Below the pieces are notes generated by a model that worked only from the letters and a program-made list of their open reading frames with translations, was not told the origin of the DNA and made no database searches. Below are positions 51,279-62,218 of a DNA stretch of 64,000 bases, piece by piece (positions within the stretch are counted from its first letter, which is position 1; every line of letters starts with the position of its first letter). The DNA lies in the NCBI GenBank assembly GCA_014607495.2, contig CP053169.1, positions 9,548,001 through 9,612,000 of the forward strand, in the 5' to 3' direction. Made by a program: the position numbers and the translations under genes. The stretch comes from Carposina sasakii. Taxonomy: Eukaryota > Arthropoda > Insecta > Lepidoptera > Carposinidae.

Positions 51279-53349
51279 GTCGAAAATATAACAATGATAT
51301 TGTAAAATATTCAGAAAAATTATGTATCTGTTATTCTAATTTTGGAAAATAATGGTTTTACTCTTTTATAAATAAAATAAACATCACATAAGAATCTAGA
51401 AAACACGTCTAATTAAGCACACGGATACCGATCTGCAGCCTTATAAAGCCGTAATATTTTGAGACAAATAAAGCAGTAAAATTAAAACATGAAGTAAAAA
51501 GTAACTCGAGAACTTTTAACATACGCATAACACTGGGGGCACAAGGAAGTAATATAGTAGCGGTTCCCAAAAAAACATGTAACAGGCCCTTTGGGTGGTT
51601 TTCGGGGAAGAATTATAACTTTGTTTTTCTTCCCTTTGGGCTTCTGCCAACGACGTGTAGCTATTTAGGGTTACCATGTTTGATGAACACGACAACAAAC
51701 AATATATGAGTATGCAGAGTTGTGGACGCAAACAGTCCCCTAATGACATAAACAGATGACACATTATAACAATATGTAAATAGTATCCAGTAGGTTTTAC
51801 CGTAACCATTTTACTTGCATATATATTAGTTATTACCACTCGTCTTTACTCGTAATAATATTTTTATAAATATCTACGTACGATAGCGACGATGTATACA
51901 TGTTTGAGGCATCATATGTCTGAAAAATCTTTTTTCTTTATAAAAAATATAAGACTGAATTTTTTATCACGGCTATTATATTATGCGCTGAGCAGTTTAA
52001 ATCAGACTCGTAAGTATTCAGTTACTACATACGTTACAACTTTATTCGTGTAAAATTATAGTAAAATATAAAACTGTTACGGACAACCCTGTGCAATAAA
52101 ACAACTGGCGGCGATAAAAACACGTATAAACCATACTACGAATAATAGAGAAAGCTGTTTATATTGTTTAATGTAGGTTATACAGTTTTTATGGGTCCGT
52201 CTCGAGCTTCTTTCGCAATTCCTTTAAATAAAAGACATTCAAGGGTTGGCTGGGATAAGAAATAGCGAAGGGGTTTAGTGCAAAAAAGATAATATCGGAA
52301 CGCATGAGCACTAACGTCAGTGAACAATTACAGAAAATTACTAGGTTATGTTCCCGAAGAATGACAATTTGGTGCTTACGCTAATTAAAGTCTAGGCGAC
52401 GATGATCAATGATCACGTATTTTTCACAGTAATGTTGAATATATTATATGTATGTAGTTATATAATAATACGTATGTAAAATACGTTGGTATTTAGATGT
52501 GAAGATTGGTACCTGACTTTTAAGATATTCGCGAATGATACACCTATACCATAGAAAACATTATGTTATTCCGTTCCGCCATTTTGTTCTTCAATAAGAC
52601 CGCCTTATAAGTACTATCACATTAAAAATACATTATTGTTAAAAAAGTTTAATAAGGATAAATTTAAAATAATTCCCTAAATAGCAAAAAACTATCTAGG
52701 TCGAATTAAATTCACGTACAGTGTATACTAGGTGTCGTAGAGGTGACGTTGGCATTTAGTGAAAATGATTTACTATGACGTTATTTTATTTGTTTGTAAA
52801 TGTATTGTGCTGTTGATTCAATCAAGTTACCTACTGTAATAGATACCTATCAAGTGAAATGCTAAATATTTAGTCCTGATTGAAAGATAAGATTAATTTG
52901 TAGATAAGGTAGATAACCTAACAATAGGCATCCAATATAATAAGGAGGCTTTGTGTGTTGCCTGTAATGTAGCAACAAGAGATAATCGTCTACTATACCT
53001 ACAAATGACACGGATCAAATCAACGCACAGCCTTAACAGCTGGTCTTATGAGACCCGGAAGTTGGAGAGTGTGGTCTTCCCATGACATAGGAGGTTTATA
53101 TGAACTCTCAAAGCAGGATTGGACCCATCGTGGAAGAGAGTCCTCCCATAAACGACTATCATCCTACGAAACCCACCAGCATTTGGATCAGGGAAGGAGC
53201 TTCGGTAGAGCCACCTTCAGCTCACACAAGCTCGGTGAAGATGAAAAAGCCTTCAGTCTATTATCAATACAGATAAAACACATTTTCATAAACACTAAAC
53301 CAGCGAGTGAGGAATGCAGTCTAAGTAGGTAAATAGAAAAAAATATGTA

Positions 53350-53487
53350 GAGTGCGTTTCACCAAACAGTTCCTTAGAACGACGGCGCTAGTTCCTATGT
53401 GTATGACTACAAAATCGATTGTAGTGCATACAAAACATAGTAGTTTCGAAATCAGGCATAGGAGTTATTTTATGAAACGGACTCTAG
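53350..53487 (+). mobile_element. Small element with GCGTTTCACCAAAC start, copy 2
   Basis: GAGTGCGTTTCACCAAACAG, GGCGCTAGTTCCTATGTGTA, CGAAATCAGGCATAGGAGTT, TTATGAAACGGACTC. The ends are imperfect inverted repeats (GAGTGCGTTTCA / TGAAACGGACTC). See 59647 and 27040. Confidence 0.65.
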
Positions 53488-53814
53488 TCAAGTCTAGTCT
53501 CTGTCCAGGCGTGACTATAAAGTAATTTTATGTACATTTCTAATTGACTTATATTAGGTAAATGTACTTACATATTAATTGTCTACAATGACTAATTCAC
53601 TAGATATGTATATCATAACAAAGCTGGATTGAGAACTGAAGGAGTGTTACTAAAAATAGATCGTTCGTAGTTTCCTGTTTAAAGACGAATGGGCTTAGTA
53701 GGTAGGTATTAGTCATTGTTCGTAATTCAAACATTAAAGATGCGAAAGTAACTCTGTCTGTCAGTCAGTCTGGCTTTCACGCTAAACCTACTGAACCAAT
53801 TTAAATTAAGGATG

Positions 53815-54010
53815 ATGGGCAAAAATGTATGGGAGAGTCCCCACCGACAAATAACGATCAGACGTATATCGTTGGAGAACTCTTTTTGTGACTATCGATT
53901 GTTACTATAAGAGTGATTCTCAAGTTAGTTGTGTGAAGAAAGTTATAGCTCAAAGAATTCAGATTCTTTTTGCTTAAAAGTAGTACTTATTCAAGTGTTT
54001 TGTTAGTTAC
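53815..54010. repeat. Outer inverted repeat, left arm
   Basis: ACCGACAAATAACGATCAGA, TATATCGTTGGAGAACTCTT and AGAAAGTTATAGCTCAAAGA recur in reverse order and orientation at 58375-58560. Together the arms enclose the MITE and palindrome at 54.1-58.3 kb. Confidence 0.65.
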
Positions 54011-55250
54011 CTGCGAGGTATCAGCCTTTAAACGCTGGTTCTGGTACATTTCTAAATGATATGGACAACCCATAAAATGTATTTGAAAGACTTATGTATA
54101 CAGGTGTTGTCTCAACTTTGGCTCTTAATATCTTGTAGTCCGGGAGGTAGCGTTGCATTTTACAAAATCATTTCTGGTCGATTGATTAATGTCATAACGT
54201 ACTTTTCATGGATAGTCATTGAGTAACTCGAACGTCAGCAGCTCCAGTAAGGGTGGGGAGAGAATTTCAAGTATGTCAAAAAAAAAAAAAAAAAATTATT
54301 TCTGTTCGTCCGAAAATTTGCACATCAGTAGTTTTAACAATAATAATAATTATAGAAACCGTCAGCTGTGAAGAAAATGGCGGGTTGTACGTCAGCAGGT
54401 TATATATACCTATATTAAAAATAATTATTTTCATTTCATTTCCGGTCGAATGAAACTGATACAGGTTATTCTTTATGCTATAAAAATGATAAAAAAAAGC
54501 GTCAGCAGATCTATCGATAGGGGTAAAATCGTCAGCAAGGGGATTATATGTGCCGAGCAGGTATTCAATCCGAGTATGCATTAACCATCTATATTATTCA
54601 ACTGACGACCTTCTCCCTGTCAATTACTCTGCTGATTCTTTTCTTCATTATATACATTGTTCAAATTATGCTTACGATCAATTTTCAAGCGACCTGAAAT
54701 CAATTTGATTATAAAAATTCTCATTTTTTAGTCCAGTCAAATTAGCTACAAAAATAGGGGTAAGGTTACATTAATTCGCACCTTGCTAAAAATTTGCATG
54801 AATGTTGGGAACACCATTACATACAATTTGTCAATTATCCACATCAATCCAATGTGTGGAAAAATTTTTATTGAAGGTCAAATGTTGCAAAAATCGGTTT
54901 TTGAGTTTTCCAGCTAAACGGTAAGTTCTATCATGAAAATAGGTGAGACAAAAATTATTCATCATCCAATTATCTACAAAAATTGTTCATACACTTTTTT
55001 TCCTAAGAATCGCCATTTCGGAGATATAGCGATGCAAAATGTTGAAAAGTTGTGTTATTCATAATATGCACACGTTTCCGCGCCACCCGTGAGGTAGTGT
55101 ACATGACGCGTTTTTTTTACGTGGTTTCCCCGGTAGGCCTATTCCACGATCTATTGTGGTTCTGTTGAGTTAAAAAACTATTTTATTAAATTTAAAATGG
55201 TACTATAGTAAATGACAAGAGCGGTGTAAGTAATGAGTAAATTGAAAAAA

Positions 55251-56090
55251 TTATTCGTCTGATAGATACTCGTTTAATGGAACATAATCCATACTGTCTT
55301 GCACTTCTTCTCCTTCTTCTTCTTCTTCTTCCTGCTGGGTACAAATAAATTGTTCAAAGAGCGATGCATCAGATGTCTCCTCGCCTATATCGTAAGAATC
55401 CTCTTCTTCTGGCGATTGAACATTGGAGCACGATTGGCCTCGACAACTGATACATGCTAATGAACAAAACAACCCAACTTTTTTACAGCCGCATTTAGCA
55501 TTACACCCCGTTTTGCAATTGCAAAAAATTGAATTGAGGAGTTTTTCCGGTGCAGGAGGGAGTAAAGTCTGAACTGGTTCCAATATATTGTCAATTAACT
55601 TCCAACCCCAGTCTTCTGGGTTTAGTTTATTACCGAGCCATACTTGAACTTGATAATATACCCGAAATAGATGTTGATAAGCAGAAGCAGAGGTTGGAGG
55701 AAGACAAGCTAATTGTACTTGTTTTTTTTTATGCGTATTTTTTGCAAAAGATAAGTATCGAAACTTATCTAAGCACGTAATTTTTTTTGGAGCTCCGTAA
55801 ACGGAAAGAAGAAAGCGAATTCCGTTGGTGTTACAGCTTGTGGAGTAGAGGTACTTTCTTTGAAAACGTCAGCACAATCAACTAAATCTTGTCTCTCAAA
55901 CAATTTCAAAACTGATTTTTTACCTCTCCTGAAAAATGCTGATGTCGTGTCGCAACCAGTTACTGCATGTAGAAATAAGATATGATTTTGGCATTTTGAA
56001 AAAGCAGATAAACTCTTGGATGAATATATTTTTGATTGTTGTTCAGCTTTCCCAGGTTTTAAAAATAAATAATTTTTTCGGTTGGCGTTC
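55251..56090 (-). pseudogene. 3' half of FEN/XPG-like nuclease plus CXC-domain gene, left-arm copy (broken)
   Basis: Read on the minus strand from the arm's inner edge: NANRKNYLF, KAEQQSKIYSSKSLSAFSKC, HILFLHAVTGCDTTSAFFRR, GKKSVLKLFERQDLVDCADV, then a frame break near 55833, where one T is missing relative to the other copy. Downstream, 55583-55251 gives EPVQTLLPPAPEKLL, the Cys-rich CNCKTGCNAKCGCKK and CISCRGQSCSN (tesmin/TSO1-like CXC), then an acidic tail to a stop. LHAVTGCD...GKKSVLK resembles the GCDY...GxGxKxAxxL region of FEN1/XPG nucleases. Pseudogene: no 5' half. Confidence 0.75.
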
Positions 56091-56101
56091 GGCGCAAGCT
56101 G

Positions 56102-57051
56102 ATAATGATGCTGATGTCCTGATAGTTGAAACAGCAATAGAACAATTTAACTCGACAAATCCAACTATTGTTGTTGGTGAAGATGTTGATGTTGGTATTA
56201 CTTACTGCTCGAACGCCAACCGAAAAAATTATTTATTTTTTAAACCTGGGGAAAGCTGAACAACAATCAAAAATATATTCATCCAAGAGTTTATCTGCTT
56301 TTTCAAAATGCCAAAATCATATCTTATTTCTACATGCAGTAACTGGTTGCGACACGACATCAGCATTTTTCAGGAGAGGTAAAAAATCAGTTTTGAAATT
56401 GTTTGAGAGACAAGATTTAGTTGATTGTGCTGACGTTTTCAAAGAAAGTACCTCTACTCCACAAGCTGTAATCACCAACGGAATTCGCTTTCTTCTTTCC
56501 GTTTACGGAGCTCCAAAAAAAATTACGTGCTTAGATAAGTTTCGATACTTATCTTTTGCAAAAAATACGCATAAAAAAAAACAAGTACAATTAGCTTGTC
56601 TTCCTCCAACCTCTGCTTCTGCTTATCAACATCTATTTCGGGTATATTATCAAGTTCAAGTAGGCTCGGTAATAAACTAAACCCAGAAGACTGGGGTTGG
56701 AAGTTAATTGACAATATATTGGAACCAGTTCAGACTTTACTCCCTCCTGCACCGGAAAAACTCCTCAATTCAATTTTTTGCAATTGCAAAACGGGGTGTA
56801 ATGCTAAATGCGGCTGTAAAAAAGTTAGGTTGTTTTGTTCATTAGCATGTATCAGTTGTCGAGGCCAATCGTGCTCCAATGTTCAATCGCCAGAAGAAGA
56901 GGATTCTTACGATATAGGCGAGGAGACATCTGATGCATCGCTCTTTGAACAATTTATTTGTACCCAGCAGGAAGAAGAAGAAGAAGAAGGAGAAGAAGTG
57001 CAAGACAGTATGGATTATGTTCCATTAAACGAGTATCTATCAGACGAATAA
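56102..57051 (+). pseudogene. FEN/XPG-like nuclease plus CXC-domain gene, loop and right-arm copy (broken)
   Basis: The loop (56102-56205) encodes ADNDADVLIVETAIEQF and NPTIVVGEDVDV, like the acidic metal-binding parts of FEN/XPG and other PIN-fold nucleases (DAD...; EDVDV). The frame shifts near 56190; the reading then continues as LVLLTARTPTEKIIYF, HAVTGCDTTSAFFRRGKK and beyond. A second break near 56664 lacks a T that the left copy has. From 56668 the CXC block and acidic tail run to TAA at 57049-57051. The 5' half, expected upstream, is replaced by the inverted left arm. Function of the intact protein is unknown; a role in transposition is likely. Confidence 0.75.
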
Positions 57052-58374
57052 TTTTTTCAATTTACTCGTTACTTACACCGCTCTTGTCATTTACTATAGT
57101 ACATTTTAAATTTAATAAAATAGTTTTTTAACTCAACAGAACCACAATAGATCGTGGAATAGGCCTACCGGGGAACCACGTAAAAAAAACGCGTCATGTA
57201 CACTACCTCACGGGTGGCGCGGAAACGTGTGCATATTATGAATAACACAACTTTTTCAACATTTTGCATCGCTATATCTCCGAAATGGCGATTCTTAGGA
57301 AAAAAAGTGTATGAACAATTTTTGTAGATAATTGGATGATGAATAATTTTTGTCTCACCTATTTTCATGATAGAACTTACCGTTTAGCTGGAAAACTCAA
57401 AAAACCGATTTTTGCAACATTTGACCTTCAATAAAAATTTTCCACACATTGGATTGATGTGGATAATTGACAAATTGTATGTAATGGTGTTCCCAACATT
57501 CATGCAAATTTTTAGCAAGGTGCGAATTAATGTAACCTTACCCTATTTTTGTAGCTAATTTGACTGGACTAAAAAATGAGAATTTTATAATCAAATTGAT
57601 TTCAGGTCGCTTGAAAATTGATCGTAAGCATAATTTGAACAATGTATATAATGAAGAAAAGAATCAGCAGAGTAATTGACAGGGAGAAGGTCGTCAGTTG
57701 AATAATATAGATGGTTAATGCATACTCGGATTGAATACCTGCTCGGCACATATAATCCCCTTGCTGACGATTTTACCCTATCGATAGATCTGCTGACGCT
57801 TTTTTTTATCATTTTTATAGCATAAAGAATAACCTGTATCAGTTTCATTCGACCGGAAATGAAATGAAAATAATTATTTTTAATATAGGTATATATAACC
57901 TGCTGACGTACAACCCGCCATTTTCTTCACAGCTGACGGTTTCTATAATTATTATTATTGTTAAAAACTACTGATGTGCAAATTTTCGGACGAACAGAAA
58001 TAATTTTGGATTTTTTTTTTTGACATACTTGAAATTCTCTCCCCACTCGCCCCACCCTGAGTGCGCCTGCTGACGCTCAATTCAATTGATGTCCTCATCT
58101 AAACTATCAATTGCACTCAAAATCGATCGGCCTAAAATCACCATCAAAAATGCAACGCTACCTCCCGGACTATTGGAAACCAGACACTTCCAGTTATGCT
58201 TTCATGGAGAAAAACGATCATGATGACGAGAAAATGCTTAGTATTCGCAAACGTTGACGACAAAAAACACCTGTATATTCCTATTACGTAATAGACTATT
58301 TTTATCAATATTTTATCGTTTAATTTTAATAATATATTTTTAAGATCTCTTAATACTTAAAAAAAAGTACTTGC

Positions 58375-58560
58375 CTTAAAGTAAAAAAGGAAAACATTTT
58401 GTTTTTTTTTTTCTATTTTTAAAAAATTTCTTTTAGCTATAACTTTTTTCAGAGAACGATTTCAAGATCGCCCCAATAGAAACAATTGATAGTCACAAAA
58501 AGAGCTCTCCAACGATATACGTCTGGTCGTTATTTGTCGGTGGAGACATTTTGCCCATCT
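58375..58560. repeat. Outer inverted repeat, right arm
   Basis: Reverse-complement match to 53815-54010: GTCACAAAAAGAGCTCTCCA, ACGATATACGTCTGGTCGTT, ATTTGTCGGTGGAGACATTT, with TAGCTATAACTTTTTTCAGA further in. Confidence 0.65.
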
Positions 58561-58693
58561 TCCTTCCATCGTCCTTGGTACACAGCATGTACGTACAGAG
58601 TGTTGTCAATACACAGAGTGAAGCATTCATAGTAAGCTCGGTAACGATATTCCATGGAGTAGGGATGTGTATTGACGTCCACACATACAAACC
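58560..58693 (+). repeat. GTGTATTGACG repeat, copy 3
   Basis: GTGTTGTCAATACACAGAGT, GAAGCATTCATAGTAAGCTC, GTAACGATATTCCATGGAGT, AGGGATGTGTATTGACGTCC. The cleanest copy. Followed by CACGCGGACGGAGTCGCGGG from a CTAGT-type repeat (58745-58785). Confidence 0.65.
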
Positions 58694-59042
58694 TTAGTAG
58701 GTACTCGTAAGTAAGCTGTTTCGACATTTTGTATTTTCTATTCTACAATCCACGCGGACGGAGTCGCGGGGTCCACTATTTATTACTATTTAAATTCCAT
58801 TCTAACCCATCTTGACTAAGTACATAATAAATAATTGACTAGCTACTAGACTACTAGAAACTTGGCGTACAAAATAATTTACTAAAAGAAACTTAAATTA
58901 TGATGATGTATCACCCACGCACACAAGCTAAGAATAGGGTAAGTAGATTATGGTAAAAGCAATTTTAATCACTATGCGAACGGCAAAGGTGAAACAGGTT
59001 TAAATCTCAAGTGAAATGAAAATTTGATGAAAATAAAACATG

Positions 59043-59163
59043 AACCAACCCGCCTGCCCAGCGTGGTGACTATGGGCAAATACCCCCCATGGCAGTCTTG
59101 TGACGTGCCCTGGGGGAGACCTGCGTCCAGCAGTGGACTGCAATAGGCTGACGATGATGATGA
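59043..59163 (+). repeat. CTGGACGTAGGCC repeat, 3' half
   Basis: ACCAACCCGCCTGCCCAGCG, GTGACTATGGGCAAATACCC, CCTGGGGGAGACCTGCGTCC, then (GAT)n. Truncated at its 5' side. Confidence 0.75.
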
Positions 59164-59646
59164 AAACATGAACAAAAGTGCTACATAACCAATAACCGCA
59201 ATGTCTTAAAAGAAAATTGATATTTTGTTATACATACAAATAGACACAGGTGTGTTCCCGAAATGGGGTAGCCAGAAAAACAAGATCATAAAGAAGACCT
59301 GGCAGCCACGTTCATTTTACCTGAGATTTAAACTGAGAAAACACTTTTAACTTTCGAACTAAAAATAAAATGGCCGCTCGCATTATTTACGATTTCACGA
59401 CGAACAATGTTCACTGCCAAGGTCAGAGTTGGATTACTACCTATAGTTAAGCTTATCACGGTGTAGCAACGCAATTAAAAAACATTACGACTGCCTACCA
59501 GCGACCTTCTACCATTGATAGGTACCTATTTGCCCTACTTTAACTGTTACCTCAGTTACTCAAGTAAAAAGGTATAACATTGAAAGGGAAATCAGTTATT
59601 AATTTGACGAGTTGGACCCGGTGAAAGTTGCCCACTACTTACGTGA

Positions 59647-59783
59647 AGAGTGCGTTTTAGCAAAATGCTTCAATGATGGCGCTAGTTACTATGTGTATGA
59701 CTGCATTATCTGTGTTACTGTATACAAATAATGTTAGTTCCGAAATCAGGCGTAGGAGTTATTCTATGAAACAGACAGACTAC
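59647..59783 (+). mobile_element. Small element with GAGTGCGTTT start, copy 3
   Basis: GAGTGCGTTTTAGCAAAATG, GATGGCGCTAGTTACTATGT, CCGAAATCAGGCGTAGGAGT, TATTCTATGAAACAGAC; same order as 53350-53487. Confidence 0.62.
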
Positions 59784-60041
59784 TATTGCATTTAGTAATC
59801 GAATCATTTTAGTGAGTTTCTGCACTTTCTGCTATCTCGATATCTGTTTTTTTTTGGGGTAAATACAAACCGATCGACCTGATCTGGATAAAGTTCGATA
59901 CCACTTCGATTATTTTCGATTGGAATATAAAAATATGGTCTGACGTAAGCTCATACCACTACTTTAGCTACTGACCTCACTAGCACGATTCTACAAACGC
60001 AGGAAATAAGATTATGGCAATAAAAACTTATGTATACATAT

Positions 60042-60270
60042 TGGTGAGATTGGTGTAGTTGCTCGCTGCGCCATAGGTCCTGGGTTCGAATCCCGGCAGG
60101 TGCAAATATTGATATGATGAATTTTGATGTTTGTTTCCGAGTCATGGATGTTTCTATACTTATCTATGTATTTATATACCGTTGCTTAGTACCCACGACA
60201 CAAGACCTCAGGGATCTTAATGTGGGACCAAGTTAATGTGTTGTGTAGTGTGTGAATATTTATTTATTTA
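60042..60270 (+). repeat. tRNA-derived SINE (GATTGGTGTAGTTG head), copy 2
   Basis: A box GATTGGTGTAGTTGCTCGCT, B box GGTTCGAATCC (60083-60093), body TTTCCGAGTCATGGATGTTT and CCGTTGCTTAGTACCCACGA, then an A/T-rich (ATTT)n tail. The head is shortened between the boxes compared with copy 1. Confidence 0.8.
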
Positions 60271-60989
60271 TCTGTACCTATGTATACGTAACACCTGAGT
60301 CTAATATCTGACGTGCCTGTAGGATTTCCATCGCCATCCTGCATTCTGGCTACCACAGTTATGGGTACACACTTCTTTGTGTGTATATATGTACTTACAT
60401 ATACGTATAATGATGTGTATTTTACTACAGACTGTGCAGCATGCTTGCCATGCAATGGATTTGACCTAAAAACTAAAATAGGGCACAATAAATGCACGTC
60501 GAACTAAGTAGGTAGGTACGACACGAACTTTAGCACAATGACCAAACATCCTGGTTGGGTACTTACTATAAGTAAAATTACTACATAGTAAAGTAAATCT
60601 TTACGAGCTATCGATAATAGTTACCAATCACTGATAAGACACGTCATCTCATAAGCGACGATCGCTGCGAGTCGCGGATGAACCACGCTGTCACATGACA
60701 AGTCAAGTTATAGCTATGTAGAGCGTGATCAGAATTAGGTATAGGTACCTCGTTACGATGTCTATTAGCACCTCTCCAGACGGAGTAGACCACACCATAA
60801 TACACTAAAACACTACACTATAGAACATCCACCTGCGTACAGAGAACACCATTTCACGAACGGATAAGGACCTCGATACACGTTCCCGAATGATAACGCG
60901 GCTAAACAAAAAAAAAACCGGGGATCCTAAGAAGGTCGAATCTGGTATTTTTTTCTGAAAAGCTGGCAACGTCGCGCCGGGCGCCGGAC

Positions 60990-61110
60990 GAGAACGAGAA
61001 CGCGCGTTCGGCTCGCGCTCCGCTCATTGGCCGAGTGTAGTGGCGGCCATCACTGTACGCTCGACGGTCGTCCAATGACACCGCGTCCCGCACGCCCCGC
61101 CCACATCCTG
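60990..61110. promoter_or_regulatory. GC- and CCAAT-rich island, possible TATA-less promoter
   Basis: A local GC-rich island in AT-rich DNA with ATTGG (61026-61030), CCAAT (61072-61076) and a GC box GCCCCGCCCAC (61094-61104), plus CpG-rich GCGCCGGGCGCC. This could be the promoter of Smr (minus strand, 21.8 kb upstream of the first exon seen) or of a gene to the right. No transcript start can be fixed. The 142-residue open frame across it (60902-61330, minus) looks accidental. Confidence 0.4.
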
Positions 61111-61617
61111 TCAGCCTGTTGAATGAATTTCGCGGCAGTCGCGAGGAGACCTCTCTAGGTGTAGGATGTTGATCAATCTTCCAAAACTTTAACAACTTGA
61201 TAACGTCAATAATATCGAGCGACACCAATATGTGAATGGTCAGTGCTAAGTGAATGTATAAATTTAGGCGTATCATTAGATTTGAAGCACAATGATTTCT
61301 ATTAAATTCTATATTAAAAATGCAAAACAAATAATATTAGTAAAATAAATTATGTAATAGGTGTTAGGAACTTTCCTAAGTTAGTGCTGATTTGAATATT
61401 ATTTTTCCCTGCTTTAAAATAATATTATTTGACTGCGATAAATTATGTAGGTAATTAAATAGTGATTATAAATTGCTTAAAATATACTCAGATCATTTTG
61501 TTCAAAAAGCCATAACGTAGTGACTTACGACAACTGACTGAAGTAGTGTGGTTATTATTTTTTTTACCTGAAACAAATAAACAAGCAATAAGATTTTTGA
61601 ATTGTTGTAATTGCTTC

Positions 61618-61745
61618 ACTACATATAAAACAAAGTCGCTTTCTGCTGTCTGTCCCTATGTATGCTTAGATCTTTCAAACTGGGGAACGGATTTTGATGC
61701 GGTTTTTTCAATAGATAAGAGTGATTCACACAACTAGATTTGGTT
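61618..61745 (+). repeat. CTAGT-family repeat, 5' part
   Basis: ATAAAACAAAGTCGCTTTCT, GCTGTCTGTCCCTATGTATG, CTTAGATCTTTCAAACTGGG, AACGGATTTTGATGCGGTTT, then AGAGTGATTCA. The end is missing. Confidence 0.65.
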
Positions 61746-62107
61746 CTTCATGCATCGACTTTTTATTGTCTAGCTAGGTATTGCAATTGTATATCTCCTT
61801 CAGTTATTAAACGCGGTCTACGTGCGTGTTACAAGTTTACAACATTCATAACTCCAAAATGCGGATTTCCATGATCTATAATTATTTCTTGGTTCGCCGA
61901 ATAGCAGAAAAACTGACACTTCGTGAAAAACTTATGTTTAAACTATTTGAATGACAGACGCATAAAATGTATCACCGAGATTTAAGTAAGCTATTATTTA
62001 AAAAAAAACTTTTAAGACGTGGTTAAAAAAAACTGCACGAGACAATCCACAATCATGTAAAACTGAGCCGCTATTTCGGTGCCTTTAGGTTAAGTCGAAC
62101 TTGCAAC

Positions 62108-62218
62108 TATTCAAAATTGGTCAGAAGTGGCACCATGTGGTTCTATAGGCCCTTGGTGCTCTGCCTACCCCGTAAGGGATAAAGGTGTGATTATATGTAT
62201 GTATGTATGTATGTACGC
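62108..62218 (+). repeat. GTCAGAAGTGGCACC repeat, copy 3, with (TATG)n tail
   Basis: AAAATTGGTCAGAAGTGGCA, GGCCCTTGGTGCTCTGCCTA, CCCCGTAAGGGATAAAGGTG, then five ATGT units. The best copy of this family. Confidence 0.68.

Larger units (their letters stand above)
54136..58172. mobile_element. 4.04-kb palindromic (fold-back) DNA transposon, possibly Academ-like
   Basis: Terminal inverted repeats of 26 bases (beginning TAGTCCGGGAGGTAGCG) lie at 54136-54161 and 58147-58172, flanked by TTG at 54133-54135 and 58173-58175. Subterminal parts are diverged. From about 54234 to 56090 and from 56212 to 58074 the sequence is a nearly identical inverted repeat, separated by a loop of about 120 bases. CGTCAGCAG-type motifs recur in the subterminal arms (for example 54232, 54389, 54499, 54529 and mirrored positions). 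The arms carry broken copies of a gene with FEN/XPG-like and CXC motifs. Academ is a superfamily with short (3-4 bp) duplications and an XPG-type nuclease; that link is an inference. Confidence 0.72.
54101..58273 (-). mobile_element. CAGGTG-ended MITE split by the palindromic element
   Basis: The outer ends CAGGTGTT (54101) and its complement (to 58273) are flanked by TATA (54097-54100 and 58274-58277). The right part, read on the minus strand, has GTCGTCAACGTTTGCGAATA, TTTTTCTCCATGAAAGCATA and AGTGTCTGGTTTCCAA, matching the CAGGGTG MITEs at 14.6, 32.6 and 45.5 kb. The left part supplies the continuation (AAGATATTAAGAGCCAAAGT). So the MITE (about 140 bases) was there first. Confidence 0.72.

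Noticed and set aside
53048..53332. 94-codon plus-strand frame
   Set aside because: No domain, no GC shift relative to surroundings, no splice or promoter context; length is expected by chance.
54136..58172. Palindrome as an assembly or amplification artefact
   Set aside because: The arms differ by independent indels, subterminal parts differ, and there are matched terminal repeats with a TTG duplication at a known target sequence; this fits real insertion better.
54101..58273. Idea that the nuclease/CXC gene is the transposase of the CAGGGTG MITE family
   Set aside because: The MITE ends lie outside a second pair of terminal repeats with its own target duplication, so the gene came in with the inner element, not the MITE.
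60902..61330. 142-codon minus-strand frame over the GC-rich island
   Set aside because: No family motif, mixed AT-rich and GC-rich composition, and promoter-like elements within it. More likely an accidental frame in a promoter island.
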